Below are positions 1-7,303 of a DNA stretch of 15,525 bases, one piece after another. The notes below the pieces were generated by a model that was given only the letters and a program-made list of their open reading frames with translations, did no database searches and was not told the origin of the DNA. The stretch covers positions 1-15,525 of the forward strand of contig JAJYZU010000013.1 of assembly GCA_021799755.1 (NCBI GenBank). Reading direction: 5' to 3'. How positions within the stretch are numbered: the stretch's first letter is position 1; every line of letters starts with the position of its first letter. Position numbers and translations under genes: made by a program. This DNA is from Thermoplasmata archaeon (GTDB lineage: Archaea > Thermoplasmatota > Thermoplasmata > Thermoplasmatales > Thermoplasmataceae).

Positions 1-881
1 GGGAAATTCCTGACGAACTCAAAATATGTCGGCTGGAATGAGTTGCTTGTGATCGCAATGCCGGTTGTTATGAAATTCCAGAAGGCAAGGACAACAGTTA
101 CTCTTATAAGGTCCTTGCTGAAAAGCTGTTTATATGTTGGCTTGTCCGCTTTTTCGGCATCGACTGGATATATTTTTTCGAGTTCCTGGACCTCTTTATG
201 CTTGCCCTCTTTCTTTGCCTTCCTTAATTTCTGGACATGCTCGAATCTGTCAGGGTTCTTGACGTAGTACCTGAAAACAAGAACAAGTATTGCCGGAAGG
301 AAGGCAAACAGGAACGCAACCCTCCATCCCTCAGCAGTACCATAAACAGTGAGAACCACGAGTGCTATCAGACTTGCCAGACCATAACCAAACACCCATC
401 CAGACTGCATTATTGAAAGAACAATACCCCTGAACCTTTTTCCTATTGTTTCCGTAAGGACAGTGCCGCCTGCGCCCCATTCTCCCCCAGTGAATGCACC
501 AGCACCTATCCTGATGCCAAACCAGGACGCGAAATTGTATATGAAATACTGGAAAACGGAAAAGAAAGCTGTTCCAAGCATTGTGAACTGCAGTACAAAC
601 CTTCTTCCAAGACGATCAGCTATCGGCCCCAGTACAAGACTCAGAAAGAAACTTGCAAAGAAACCAATCGACACGATATATCCATATTCAGTATCGGTCA
701 AATGCAGAGCCGCGTTTATCTGTGGAGACAGGATAAGAATAAGATTCCCGTCTGTATTAATCAATCCCCAGCCAAGATAAATTATTATGGCCAGAAATAC
801 AAGGTATTTCTTGGAGAATCCAGTTTTCTTCTTTCCTGGTTCTTCATTCTTCACCGGTGTAGAGCTGTTCTCTTCAGTCAT
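1..881 (-). CDS. MFS transporter, metabolite:H+ symporter-like (partial, 3' end outside window)
   Basis: This is an integral membrane transporter of the major facilitator superfamily, probably importing a small organic acid or related metabolite with protons; the substrate is not readable. The reading frame is open from the ATG at 881 to the window edge, giving 293 codons of a family that is usually 400-450 residues, so about one third is missing. After a hydrophilic N-terminus of about 25 residues come alternating hydrophobic segments. The loop between helices 2 and 3 carries the MFS signature GPIADRLGRR, and a later helix has GGEWGAGG, typical of the metabolite:H+ symporter/sugar transporter branch. 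A charged Lys/Glu-rich central loop precedes a second hydrophobic block beginning FWNFITTGIAI. AGGT lies 4 nt before the ATG as a short Shine-Dalgarno site. It lies downstream of the Mo-hydroxylase operon on the same strand but probably has its own promoter. The superfamily is certain, the substrate unknown. Confidence 0.9.
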   Translation of the reverse strand, partial: MTEENSSTPVKNEEPGKKKTGFSKKYLVFLAIIIYLGWGLINTDGNLILILSPQINAALHLTDTEYGYIVSIGFFASFFLSLVLGPIADRLGRRFVLQFTMLGTAFFSVFQYFIYNFASWFGIRIGAGAFTGGEWGAGGTVLTETIGKRFRGIVLSIMQSGWVFGYGLASLIALVVLTVYGTAEGWRVAFLFAFLPAILVLVFRYYVKNPDRFEHVQKLRKAKKEGKHKEVQELEKIYPVDAEKADKPTYKQLFSKDLIRVTVVLAFWNFITTGIAITSNSFQPTYFEFVRNF

Positions 882-925
882 TTTTACCTGTCAGCTATAT
901 GAAGTAGGATGCTTAAGAATTTTGC

Positions 926-935
926 GTTTTTAAAC
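926..935 (-). promoter_or_regulatory. Candidate TATA box for the MFS transporter gene
   Basis: The minus strand reads GTTTAAAAAC here, 45-54 nt upstream of the transporter ATG at 881. That would place transcription start near 900-905 and leave a leader of about 20 nt containing the AGGT ribosome site. Read by eye only. Confidence 0.35.
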
Positions 936-974
936 CTCCAAAAACCGCTTCAAACAAAGGTTGGAACAAGAATT

Positions 975-1020
975 TAATGAAGAAGAAATTATAATAAATA
1001 TAAATATAAATAAAGAATTT
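975..1020 (-). terminator. Candidate T-rich archaeal terminator after the Mo-hydroxylase operon
   Basis: Immediately after the CoxG-like stop codon the minus strand becomes strongly T-rich, with ATTT/TATATTT units in near-tandem (plus strand ATAAAT repeats at about 994-1013). No strong hairpin is seen. Archaeal terminators are typically T-tracts without stems, so this fits, but other roles for the A+T-rich block are possible. Confidence 0.35.
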
Positions 1021-1458
1021 TCACGCGCTCAGCTTGCTTGCCATGCAACCAAATGCCTTCTCAATGATATTGTCCGAAACCTTCGAAATATATCTCTGAC
1101 CAATGCTTGCCAGCCTGCCTGCCATTATTGCATCAACGTTCCATTTCAGTGAGGTCTTCGAAGAATCGCCATTGACAGAAACATCTATTTTCACATTCGC
1201 ACTGTTGCTTTTTGTTTTTGCATCCATAGCGATAAGTATCTTCTTGTTGTCCCTGTCAGGGGTAAACTTCACAACGCTGTCAAACGTTTCCTTGATGAAG
1301 CCCACTCCGACCTTGATCTTTGCCTCAATTGTTGTGGGATCAACTATCTTGTACTCCTTTACATCTGGCATGCATTCAGCCATGTTTTTTGCATCTGTGA
1401 CAAAAGCCCAGACAGACTCGAAATCCTTCGCTATTTCCTTAGAACCTTCCAGTTTCAT
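1021..1458 (-). CDS. coxG: CoxG-like SRPBCC-domain protein of the Mo-hydroxylase operon
   Basis: This 145-residue protein belongs to the CoxG (carbon monoxide dehydrogenase subunit G) branch of the SRPBCC/START-like superfamily. Family members are small lipid- or ligand-binding helix-grip proteins; in CO-oxidising bacteria CoxG is implicated in tethering the Mo hydroxylase to the membrane. The sequence fits over its whole length: an N-terminal strand with GSKEIAKDFESVWAFV, the characteristic AECMPDVKEYKIVD segment (about residues 27-41), a central beta region and a C-terminal helix with AGRLASIGQRYI. No signal peptide or membrane helix is visible. The ATG overlaps the stop of the Mo large subunit in an ATGA arrangement, and GGAGGT sits 6 nt upstream inside the large-subunit gene, so translation is probably coupled. 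It is the last gene of the operon. The role is inferred from family and position. Confidence 0.85.
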   Translation of the reverse strand: MKLEGSKEIAKDFESVWAFVTDAKNMAECMPDVKEYKIVDPTTIEAKIKVGVGFIKETFDSVVKFTPDRDNKKILIAMDAKTKSNSANVKIDVSVNGDSSKTSLKWNVDAIMAGRLASIGQRYISKVSDNIIEKAFGCMASKLSA

Positions 1459-3875
1459 TTTTTGACCTCCTTTCTTTTTTCATACATTTCGCTTGGTGAT
1501 ATGTGGGATTTATTTAACCTAATACCCAGATGGTAAACGGCATCCTCCGTCGCATTGACAATAGATCCAATAGGCCCGCCGCCACCTTCCCCGATCCCCC
1601 TGACTCCAGTCAATGAACTCGTCGAATGGGTGACGTTGTTGATCGCATCAATATGTGGCATCTTCTTCGCATCCATCACATTGTAGTCCCAGAAATTAGA
1701 ACTCATCAGCATTCCATCGTCATCATAGACAAGTTCCTCAAGCAAAGCAGCACTCATTCCATGCATTGTTGCACCATTTTCCTGACCTTCAACAACAAGA
1801 GGGTTGATCATCCTGCCAGGATCTGAAACGACGACATGCTTCAATATGTTGACCTGGAATGTTTCTGGGTCTACCTCAACTACGGTTCCATGCATTGAAT
1901 AAGAATAAGTCAGTGTGTTGTTTATTCTGTTGCTCTTGTCAGGCATATTTTTAGTGAAGTCAGGGCTGTAGACATAATAGCTCATCAGGCCGGGTTGAAC
2001 ATCCTTCGGCAGGCGCATTACGTCGCTCCAGGCCACCGATGCAATATCAGCGAAAGAGACCTTTTTTCCAGTGACACTGCTTTTTACCTCTGAGTTCTCT
2101 ACGATCATGTCAGATTCGCGTTCACTGAGAAGATGTGCCGCTATGATTTTCAGTTTGTTCTTCAGTTCCCCGGCTGCCATGAACAGAGCTGTTCCGGCAA
2201 GCACCGCGCTCCTGCTTGCATAGGCACCGGAATGTGCAGCCCAGATGTTGCTTATTGAATCAAAACCTGTCTGGTATGTTATGTTCTGCGGGTCTGTGCT
2301 TAACACCTCAGCAACAATCTGTGCAAATGTTGTTGCATGTGACTGGCCCTGGTCAGTTGTACCGCTTCTGCAAACAATCTCCCCAAACTGGTTTATCATC
2401 ACCATTCCGGTTTCAGAATTCCCGGAAACCGGGAAATATGGGTTTATTATTTTTACCTGTGAAAAGTTGTTTGCGCCTGAGTCAATAACTGCAGAGAAGC
2501 CGATTCCTATGAGGTGACCCTTCTTTCTTTCCTCTAACTGGACTCCCCTCCATTTCTTGTATTCAAGCTTGTCCATCAGCATGTCAAAAGATTTGAAATA
2601 ATCTCCTCCATCGTATATGGTCCCAGAAGGCCCTACATAAGGCATCTGATCCTTTCTGATAAGATTCTTCCTCCTGACATCAGTTGGATCCAGATTCAGT
2701 TTCCTCGAGACTATATCCATCATCCTCTCCCACATGAAGTTATGCTGCAGACGGGAATAACCCCTCACCGGACCGGTTGGTCCCTTATTTGAAAGGACCT
2801 GCAGGAATTCAACGTAGATATCAGGGATATCGTAAATGCCAGGAGTGACCTGTGACCATATGACAGCGCCGGCTGGTTCATATCTTGTATACGCACCGCA
2901 GTTGTCTATAGCTTTCATCTTCACACCAACAACCTTTCCATCCTTCTTTACTGCAATTGAAACATGATATGTTCTTTCATTGTTGTGGGTGCCGGACATT
3001 ATGTTTTCTGTTCTCGTCTCAACGTACTTGACAGGTCTCCTGATCTTTCTTGCGATGTATGAGAGCAGGGTGATGTGTGTGTAATTAATTATCTTGCCTC
3101 CAAAAGCCCCTCCTACATTAGGTGGCACTATCATCCTGAACTTCGAAGGTGGAATCTTGAGTGATCCGCAAATAAGCGGAAGGGAGAACATTGGCATCTG
3201 GTTTACACTATACACCTCGATGACGTCATGTGTTTCGTTATACAGAGCAAGAACTGCACTGGTCTCAAGAGGAACGGAGGCATAACGGTGATTCTTGACT
3301 GTATCCTCAACGATAACATCCGCTTTTTTGAAAGCCTCGTTTACATTGCCCAGATCCCAAACCCCCCTCCAAACAAGGTTCGAACCGACATTCTCATGGA
3401 CAAGTGGCGCACCTTTTTCCAGTGATTTCTCACCATCGAGTACAACCGGAAGAGGCTCATAGGTTATTTCAATAAGTTCTGCTGCATCCTCCGCAACGTA
3501 CGGGTCAGTGGCAACGACTGCGACTACTGGCTCACCGTAGTATCTTACCTTGCCGACAGCAAGCGGATAATCTTTGAGATCGCCTGATGGTGGCAGTGCA
3601 ATCTGCATAAATGGTGCAATGTTCTTCTCAAGTTCCTCTCCTGTTATGATATCCACAACACCTTCCAGCTTCTTTGCCCTGGAAACATCTATGTGCTTAA
3701 TCTTAGCATGTCCATATGTTGAAGTGGCGTATGACAGATACAAAGTGCCCGGGATCTCATAATCATCCACGTAGGTACCCTTTCCCCTTATTGCTATAAG
3801 GTCTTCCTTTATCTTTATAGGTTTACCTATGAAACGATCCGATGCCTCAAGATCTGACTCAAGCACCTGCTTCAT
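1455..3875 (-). CDS. Molybdenum hydroxylase large (Mo-binding) subunit, xanthine oxidase family, operon copy
   Basis: This 806-residue protein is the molybdopterin-cytosine-dinucleotide subunit (CoxL/CutL/XdhB-type) of a three-subunit cytosolic hydroxylase that inserts water-derived oxygen into C-H bonds of aldehydes or N-heterocycles and passes electrons to FeS and FAD subunits. Visible marks are the N-terminal ald_Xan_dh a/b-hammerhead domain (about 20-145), GGAFGGK (255-261), the substrate loop GPVRGYSR (368-375), TTDQGQSH (506-513), DPGRMINPLVVEGQ (685-698) and the catalytic glutamate in GIGEGGGG (Glu763). Length is normal for the family. The loop is neither the CSFR signature of form I CO dehydrogenase nor the GAGR of form II, so a CO substrate is not supported. 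The ATG directly follows the TAA of the FeS subunit, with GAGGTG upstream, and the stop overlaps the CoxG-like gene. Family membership is near certain; the substrate is unknown. Confidence 0.93.
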   Translation of the reverse strand: MKQVLESDLEASDRFIGKPIKIKEDLIAIRGKGTYVDDYEIPGTLYLSYATSTYGHAKIKHIDVSRAKKLEGVVDIITGEELEKNIAPFMQIALPPSGDLKDYPLAVGKVRYYGEPVVAVVATDPYVAEDAAELIEITYEPLPVVLDGEKSLEKGAPLVHENVGSNLVWRGVWDLGNVNEAFKKADVIVEDTVKNHRYASVPLETSAVLALYNETHDVIEVYSVNQMPMFSLPLICGSLKIPPSKFRMIVPPNVGGAFGGKIINYTHITLLSYIARKIRRPVKYVETRTENIMSGTHNNERTYHVSIAVKKDGKVVGVKMKAIDNCGAYTRYEPAGAVIWSQVTPGIYDIPDIYVEFLQVLSNKGPTGPVRGYSRLQHNFMWERMMDIVSRKLNLDPTDVRRKNLIRKDQMPYVGPSGTIYDGGDYFKSFDMLMDKLEYKKWRGVQLEERKKGHLIGIGFSAVIDSGANNFSQVKIINPYFPVSGNSETGMVMINQFGEIVCRSGTTDQGQSHATTFAQIVAEVLSTDPQNITYQTGFDSISNIWAAHSGAYASRSAVLAGTALFMAAGELKNKLKIIAAHLLSERESDMIVENSEVKSSVTGKKVSFADIASVAWSDVMRLPKDVQPGLMSYYVYSPDFTKNMPDKSNRINNTLTYSYSMHGTVVEVDPETFQVNILKHVVVSDPGRMINPLVVEGQENGATMHGMSAALLEELVYDDDGMLMSSNFWDYNVMDAKKMPHIDAINNVTHSTSSLTGVRGIGEGGGGPIGSIVNATEDAVYHLGIRLNKSHISPSEMYEKRKEVKK

Positions 3876-4373
3876 TTATTGCACCTCTTTCTTACCTATT
3901 TTTTTTGAGGCATCAGATATTGCCTTGATTATGCTGAGATATCCGGTGCATCTGCATATGTTACCAGAAATACCCTCCCTGATCTCATCTTCAGATGGAT
4001 GGGGATTCCTGTTCAGAAGAAAAGTGGCTGACATCAGCATTCCTGGTGTGCAGTATCCGCACTGCAGTGCATGGTTCTCCCAGAACGCGTTCTGAAGTGC
4101 ATTGATTGTCCCATCATGTGCGAGGCCCTCAACTGTGGATATCTTTTTGCCGTCAGCCTCTACTGCAAAGACAGTGCATGACTTGACGGACTTGCCATCA
4201 AGTATTACAGTGCAGGCGCCGCAACTTGTCGTATCGCATCCGATATGGGTACCCTTGAGTTTTGCCACCATTCTGATGAAATCAACAAGAAGCATCCTTG
4301 GCTCAACATCCGACTCGTACTTCTTTCCGTTTATCTCTATTTTAACCAATTGCTTTCCAGTCATATTAATCAC
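3876..4373 (-). CDS. Molybdenum hydroxylase small [2Fe-2S] subunit
   Basis: This 165-residue protein is the iron-sulfur subunit (CoxS/CutS-type) that carries electrons from the Mo centre to FAD. The N-terminal plant-ferredoxin-like domain has Cys46, Cys51, Cys54 and Cys66 for the distal cluster. The C-terminal four-helix domain has Cys105, Cys108, Cys140 and Cys142 in the [10 protein letters not shown] and NICRCTGY motifs for the proximal cluster, with the conserved Gln104 that contacts the pterin cofactor. All eight cluster cysteines are present and length is typical. The start is taken as GTG at 4373 because GGAGGG lies 5 nt upstream; the alternative ATG at 4364 is poorly spaced. The GTG overlaps the TGA of the FAD subunit by 4 nt, and the stop abuts the Mo-subunit ATG, so all three subunits are translationally linked. 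No Tat or Sec signal is present. Confidence 0.95.
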   Translation of the reverse strand: MINMTGKQLVKIEINGKKYESDVEPRMLLVDFIRMVAKLKGTHIGCDTTSCGACTVILDGKSVKSCTVFAVEADGKKISTVEGLAHDGTINALQNAFWENHALQCGYCTPGMLMSATFLLNRNPHPSEDEIREGISGNICRCTGYLSIIKAISDASKKIGKKEVQ

Positions 4374-5233
4374 TTCTTCCCTCCAGTAGATATTTCTTCC
4401 AGAGTTCTCTTTACCAGGACCTCCAGAAGATGCCTTCTATATTCTGTAGATGCATGTATATCATCAGGCGGCTCTGTACCATCCACCGCCAGCTTCGCAG
4501 CCTTTGAAATGTTTTCGGGATTAAGTTCCTTCTTGACAAGGAACTTCTCTGCTTTCTCAGCCCTCATGGGAACTGGACCTGCAACGCCCAATGATATCCT
4601 CGCATCCTCAACGAATCTGCTTTCTACTTTGAGGTTGGAGGCAACAAATGCAATCGGAAATGCTGTGTCTGATTTCGAAATTTTAAGGAAACTCTGCCTG
4701 TAACCTGGTTTCAAACTAATCCTGAAACCCGTAACTATGTCTCCAGGTTCAAGCGAAGTGGTAAACAAATCCTGGAAAAAGCCATTTATTGGAATTGTTT
4801 TTTTACCGTCCTGGCCGTAAACCATTACCTCTGTATCCGATGAAAGGAGAGCGGAGGCAAGATTTGCGGAAGGATCCCCATGAGCAATATTTCCACCGAT
4901 TGTGCCGAGGTTTCTTATCTGCTGGTCCGCGATCTTGGCCGCAGCGGTGGACAGGAGAGGGAAATTATTCCTGACAGAATCAGTTGTGGCAAGCATATCG
5001 TGAGTGGCCATGGCGCCTATCTCGAGAGAATCTTTTGAGAGACTGATTTTCTGGTTTATCTCCTTGATCCTTGATAGCGATACGATATGTTCAGGGGAAT
5101 AGATCCTGAGCTTCATCAGTGGAATGAGACTCTGGCCACCAGCCAGGGCCTTCGCATCCTCGTTTGAATAAAGTATCTCTGAAGCCTCTTTTAGCGTTTC
5201 TGGTCTGTGATATTCAAAACTCTTTGGTCTCAT
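4370..5233 (-). CDS. Molybdenum hydroxylase medium FAD-binding subunit
   Basis: This 287-residue flavoprotein (CoxM/CutM-type, FAD_binding_5 plus CO_deh_flav_C domains) takes electrons from the FeS subunit and delivers them to a quinone or other acceptor. The two FAD-contact motifs are present: [13 protein letters not shown] (about 31-43) and [18 protein letters not shown] (107-124). The C-terminal domain ends with the typical [12 protein letters not shown] segment (265-276). Length is normal. It is the first gene of the four-gene operon and overlaps the FeS-subunit GTG by 4 nt. No Shine-Dalgarno sequence precedes the ATG, and a TATA-like box 25-34 nt upstream suggests a leaderless transcript. 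The order FAD-FeS-Mo is the common M-S-L order of this family. Confidence 0.94.
   Translation of the reverse strand: MRPKSFEYHRPETLKEASEILYSNEDAKALAGGQSLIPLMKLRIYSPEHIVSLSRIKEINQKISLSKDSLEIGAMATHDMLATTDSVRNNFPLLSTAAAKIADQQIRNLGTIGGNIAHGDPSANLASALLSSDTEVMVYGQDGKKTIPINGFFQDLFTTSLEPGDIVTGFRISLKPGYRQSFLKISKSDTAFPIAFVASNLKVESRFVEDARISLGVAGPVPMRAEKAEKFLVKKELNPENISKAAKLAVDGTEPPDDIHASTEYRRHLLEVLVKRTLEEISTGGKK
4379..4384 (-). promoter_or_regulatory. Shine-Dalgarno site selecting the GTG start of the FeS subunit
   Basis: The minus strand reads GGAGGG, 5 nt upstream of GTG at 4373 and inside the end of the FAD-subunit gene. The in-frame ATG at 4364 would be 14 nt away. This decides the start in favour of GTG. 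Confidence 0.7.
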
Positions 5234-5257
5234 ATATAGTTAAAAGAGATGAGATTA

Positions 5258-5267
5258 TTAAAAATAT
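5258..5267 (-). promoter_or_regulatory. Candidate TATA box of the Mo-hydroxylase operon
   Basis: The minus strand reads ATATTTTTAA, 25-34 nt before the FAD-subunit ATG. This spacing puts transcription start at or within a few bases of the ATG, consistent with a leaderless mRNA and with the lack of a ribosome site. A second A+T element at 5304-5317 could be an alternative upstream promoter. Confidence 0.5.
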
Positions 5268-5303
5268 CGGTTATAAGCACATCTGCGAACATTGTCCTGA
5301 TTG

Positions 5304-5317
5304 TTTATATAAAAAAA
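5304..5317. promoter_or_regulatory. Second TATA-like element in the 241-nt gap upstream of the Mo-hydroxylase operon
   Basis: TTTATATAAAAAAA stands out in the gap at 5234-5474. On the minus strand it would give a leader of about 45 nt for the operon; on the plus strand it would point into a gap without a gene. Orientation and use are undetermined. Confidence 0.25.
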
Positions 5318-5374
5318 GAATCAATCTCGCATAAGATCGACTTCAATTTATGATAGTTGACTTTTATAAAGCCA

Positions 5375-5401
5375 GTCCTTGGTCCCGATAAATATAAGGA
5401 C
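5375..5401. repeat. Small inverted repeat GTCCTT / AAGGAC
   Basis: Perfect 6-bp arms at 5375-5380 and 5396-5401 flank a 15-nt spacer. It lies in the gap between the MaoC-like gene and the Mo-hydroxylase operon. It could be part of the MaoC-like 3' end or a regulator-binding site; a chance occurrence is also possible. Confidence 0.25.
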
Positions 5402-5474
5402 AATTATTGAAATGAATCGTAATAATTATGTGGTCTTGGATACTATCTTTGTATTTTGGAATCAATTTTAAATT

Positions 5475-5915
5475 CTATTTTCCCTTCTTTTTTTGAACCA
5501 AGATTATGTGCTCTATTTCCATGACAGATTCTCCAGACTGGTTCAAAACATCCGAGATCAAGTGAACGATTCCGTTCTCAGTTCTTTCCTTTTTTTCACC
5601 GACATGCATGCTACAGGTAAGTGTATCACCGATCCTCACCCTCTTTTTTGCCTTCATGTTTAAACCAACCAATGCAATAAAACCCCCTTCAAATGGAGAT
5701 TGTGGAAGAAGATAAACTAGACCAGTTGCAATAGATGCAGTAAGCAGCCCCGGTGCTATTCTGCCTCCGAAATCTGTTTTTTTTGCAACCTCCTCATTGA
5801 GAAATAGGGAGTTATATGCGCCGGTCATGGTGGAAAAAGTTACTATGTCCCCCTCACTAACGGTTCTGCCCTTTGTTGTAGCTTTCCAGTTGTCTGCAAA
5901 CTCTTCAAAGTACAT
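5475..5915 (-). CDS. MaoC-like hot-dog domain protein lacking the hydratase Asp/His pair
   Basis: This 146-residue protein has the single hot-dog fold of the MaoC dehydratase family, whose usual members hydrate enoyl-CoA thioesters. Family features are the N-terminal FEEFADNWKATTKGRTVSEGDI, the FGGRIAPGLLT segment (about 49-59), normally GRIAHG, and a C-terminal strand region with RIGDTLTC. However, the hydratase-2 motif, normally G-D-x-N-P-[LIV]-H, reads GAYNSLF at 32-38, so the catalytic Asp and His are Ala33 and Phe38. Canonical hydratase activity is therefore doubtful; a binding, structural or altered catalytic role is possible. It is apparently monocistronic. No ribosome site precedes the ATG, and a TATA-like box 23-33 nt upstream suggests a leaderless transcript. 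The gene is divergent from the FAH-family gene, with which it shares a short promoter region. Confidence 0.85.
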   Translation of the reverse strand: MYFEEFADNWKATTKGRTVSEGDIVTFSTMTGAYNSLFLNEEVAKKTDFGGRIAPGLLTASIATGLVYLLPQSPFEGGFIALVGLNMKAKKRVRIGDTLTCSMHVGEKKERTENGIVHLISDVLNQSGESVMEIEHIILVQKKKGK

Positions 5916-5937
5916 ATTGGGTCAGAAAAGACAATAT

Positions 5938-5948
5938 CTTAAATTTTT
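5938..5948 (-). promoter_or_regulatory. Candidate TATA box for the MaoC-like gene
   Basis: The minus strand reads AAAAATTTAAG, 23-33 nt upstream of the ATG at 5915, in keeping with a leaderless transcript. It lies about 30 nt from the divergent promoter of the FAH-family gene, so the two may be regulated together. Confidence 0.4.
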
Positions 5949-5977
5949 GCAAGTTTGTTTCTGCTGTGAGATGCAGG

Positions 5978-5992
5978 TTAAAAAAACTTATA
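5978..5992 (+). promoter_or_regulatory. Candidate TATA box for the FAH-family gene
   Basis: TTAAAAAAACTTATA ends 27 nt before the ATG at 6020. That spacing supports leaderless initiation at 6020 and argues against the frame's earlier ATG at 5966, which would lie upstream of the promoter element. Confidence 0.45.
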
Positions 5993-6019
5993 GTTACTTC
6001 GTATTCAAGATCGATAAGA

Positions 6020-7060
6020 ATGGCATCAACAATTTATGGCAAATATGCTACGAAAAATCAAAAGGTAATGCGCCTGGCGACATATTCGGAAGGCAAGACT
6101 GGTTCAAAGAGAACTGCGTTCGTAATAGATGACTATATCTTGGATATAAATGAGGCGAGCAGGTTTTATAATGAATCATTCGGTGACCAGGAGTCGAGGA
6201 AGACCTATTATTCTGACTTCCACGCTCCAACAGAAATGATAAAACTGATTCAGGGCGGTCCACACACCATGGATCATCTTGACAAGATCTTCAAACACTT
6301 TTCATCAATGGAACCAAGCGAGCTTGAAAAACTCAGGAAGAGTTCAAATTTTGTCTTATCTCTGGCTGATGTAAGGATACACGCACCCCTTAGGCCGAAC
6401 AAGATCATACACACAGCAGGCAATTTCAGGGAGCATGCACAGGAAGGAGCCGAGGCTGGCTGGCCATTTCCTATTCCACACTGGATATCTTTTCTTAAAA
6501 ATCCGGATGCAGTAATTGGTCATGATAGTTTCATTGAAAAACCTAGTTTTACGAAGACACTTGACCATGAGCTGGAAATGGGTATAATTGTTGGCAAAAA
6601 ACTCAAGAACGTTTCAGAAGAGGAAGCGAAAAAGGGCATATTTGGATTCACTGTCTTCAATGACGTGACCGCAAGGGATCTTCAGAGAGAAGAGATGAAA
6701 AATGGCCTTCTCAACATAGCGAAGAACCTTGACACATTCGCTCCACTCGGTCCTGTAATTGTTCCATCAAGATACATTCAGGATCCGCACAAGTTGACTA
6801 TGGAATTAAGGGTTAACGGTGACCCGAGGCAGCAGGGATCAACTGCCAAATTAAGCGTCAAGGTGGAGCAGATAGTTTCCAAATATTCATGGGTTACTCT
6901 TAATCCGGGCGATATGCTTTCCACTGGAACAATATCAGGGGTTGCCGCTTTCAGGAAACCGGATCCAACACCATTTTTCCTCAAGAACGGCGACGTGTTG
7001 GAGCACGAAATAGAAACAATAGGCATGTTGAAAGCATCCGTAAAAGATGCGGAATTTTAA
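6020..7060 (+). CDS. Fumarylacetoacetate hydrolase (FAH) family protein
   Basis: This enzyme belongs to the FAH/2-hydroxyhepta-2,4-diene-1,7-dioate isomerase superfamily, which cleaves, isomerises or decarboxylates dicarbonyl and 2-keto acids with a bound divalent metal. With the ATG at 6020 it has 346 residues. The N-terminal half is a family-specific cap beginning MRLATYSEG; the FAH domain follows, with HTAGNFREHAQEGAE (about 131-145), FLKNPDAVIGH, and metal ligands Glu184 and Glu186 in HELEMG and Asp215 in FNDVTARDLQ. KNLDTFAPLGP and STGTISGVA (301-309) close the domain. The ATG at 6068 matches where many relatives begin but has only a poorly spaced GGT upstream, whereas 6020 fits a TATA box at leaderless distance. 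It probably acts on a ring-opened or keto-acid intermediate of the local pathway. A T-rich stretch follows the stop. Family is secure, substrate unknown. Confidence 0.88.
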   Translation: MASTIYGKYATKNQKVMRLATYSEGKTGSKRTAFVIDDYILDINEASRFYNESFGDQESRKTYYSDFHAPTEMIKLIQGGPHTMDHLDKIFKHFSSMEPSELEKLRKSSNFVLSLADVRIHAPLRPNKIIHTAGNFREHAQEGAEAGWPFPIPHWISFLKNPDAVIGHDSFIEKPSFTKTLDHELEMGIIVGKKLKNVSEEEAKKGIFGFTVFNDVTARDLQREEMKNGLLNIAKNLDTFAPLGPVIVPSRYIQDPHKLTMELRVNGDPRQQGSTAKLSVKVEQIVSKYSWVTLNPGDMLSTGTISGVAAFRKPDPTPFFLKNGDVLEHEIETIGMLKASVKDAEF

Positions 7061-7085
7061 CCATTCTTTTAATTTATAATTTTAA
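7061..7085 (+). terminator. Candidate T-rich terminator after the FAH-family gene
   Basis: Directly after the stop codon the plus strand reads CATTCTTTTAATTTATAATTTTAAC with several short T-runs and no clear stem. This matches the T-tract style of archaeal termination but is not a strong signal. Confidence 0.3.
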
Positions 7086-7160
7086 CAAATTATTTACATT
7101 CTTTAGGAATTCATTTCAAAAACTAAATTTCATTCGATTTACACAATTCGTCGTCGTTCA

Positions 7161-7185
7161 ATTCAAATTCATCACACCATTGAAT
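7161..7185. repeat. Small inverted repeat ATTCAA / TTGAAT upstream of the second Mo subunit
   Basis: Arms at 7161-7166 and 7180-7185 are separated by 13 nt, in the 243-nt non-coding gap before the gene at 7304. It may be an operator; the A+T-rich setting makes chance likely. Otherwise I see only TTCAA/ATTCA-rich sequence and the promoter element in this gap. Confidence 0.2.
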
Positions 7186-7265
7186 AATTAGATGGGTTTA
7201 GTCTGTTTACTAAATAGATAATGTTATTATTGAAATATTGAAAAAAACCGCAATACTACGAAAAG

Positions 7266-7276
7266 ATTAAAGATAT
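7266..7276 (+). promoter_or_regulatory. Candidate TATA box of the second Mo subunit / acyl-CoA dehydrogenase transcript
   Basis: ATTAAAGATAT ends 27 nt before the ATG at 7304. No purine-rich ribosome site precedes that ATG, so a leaderless transcript is plausible. Confidence 0.4.
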
Positions 7277-7303
7277 GTTACGTTATCATTTCACCTGATA
7301 TTT

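Noticed and set aside
994..1013. ATAAAT near-tandem repeat as a microsatellite or origin element
   Set aside because: Only about three imperfect units, and better explained as the T-rich terminator region of the upstream operon.
961..1465. Plus-strand open frames opposite the CoxG-like gene
   Set aside because: They are antisense to a gene with clear family motifs and have no ribosome site or recognisable domain.
2216..2517. Plus-strand frames of 90 codons inside the Mo large-subunit region
   Set aside because: Two overlapping frames on the opposite strand of a certain gene; they look like shadows.
1455..5233. Aerobic CO dehydrogenase operon (coxMSL-G)
   Set aside because: Gene order fits, but the large-subunit loop lacks the CSFR signature needed for the CO-oxidising Mo-Cu site, and no coxD/E/F maturation genes are present.
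5350..5391. 13-residue plus-strand ORF after the TATA-like element at 5304-5317
   Set aside because: Too short to judge, with no ribosome site and no recognisable peptide.
5775..5790. Run of eight T (A8 on the minus strand) in the MaoC-like gene as a frameshift site
   Set aside because: The frame stays open and matches the family on both sides of the run, so no frameshift is needed.
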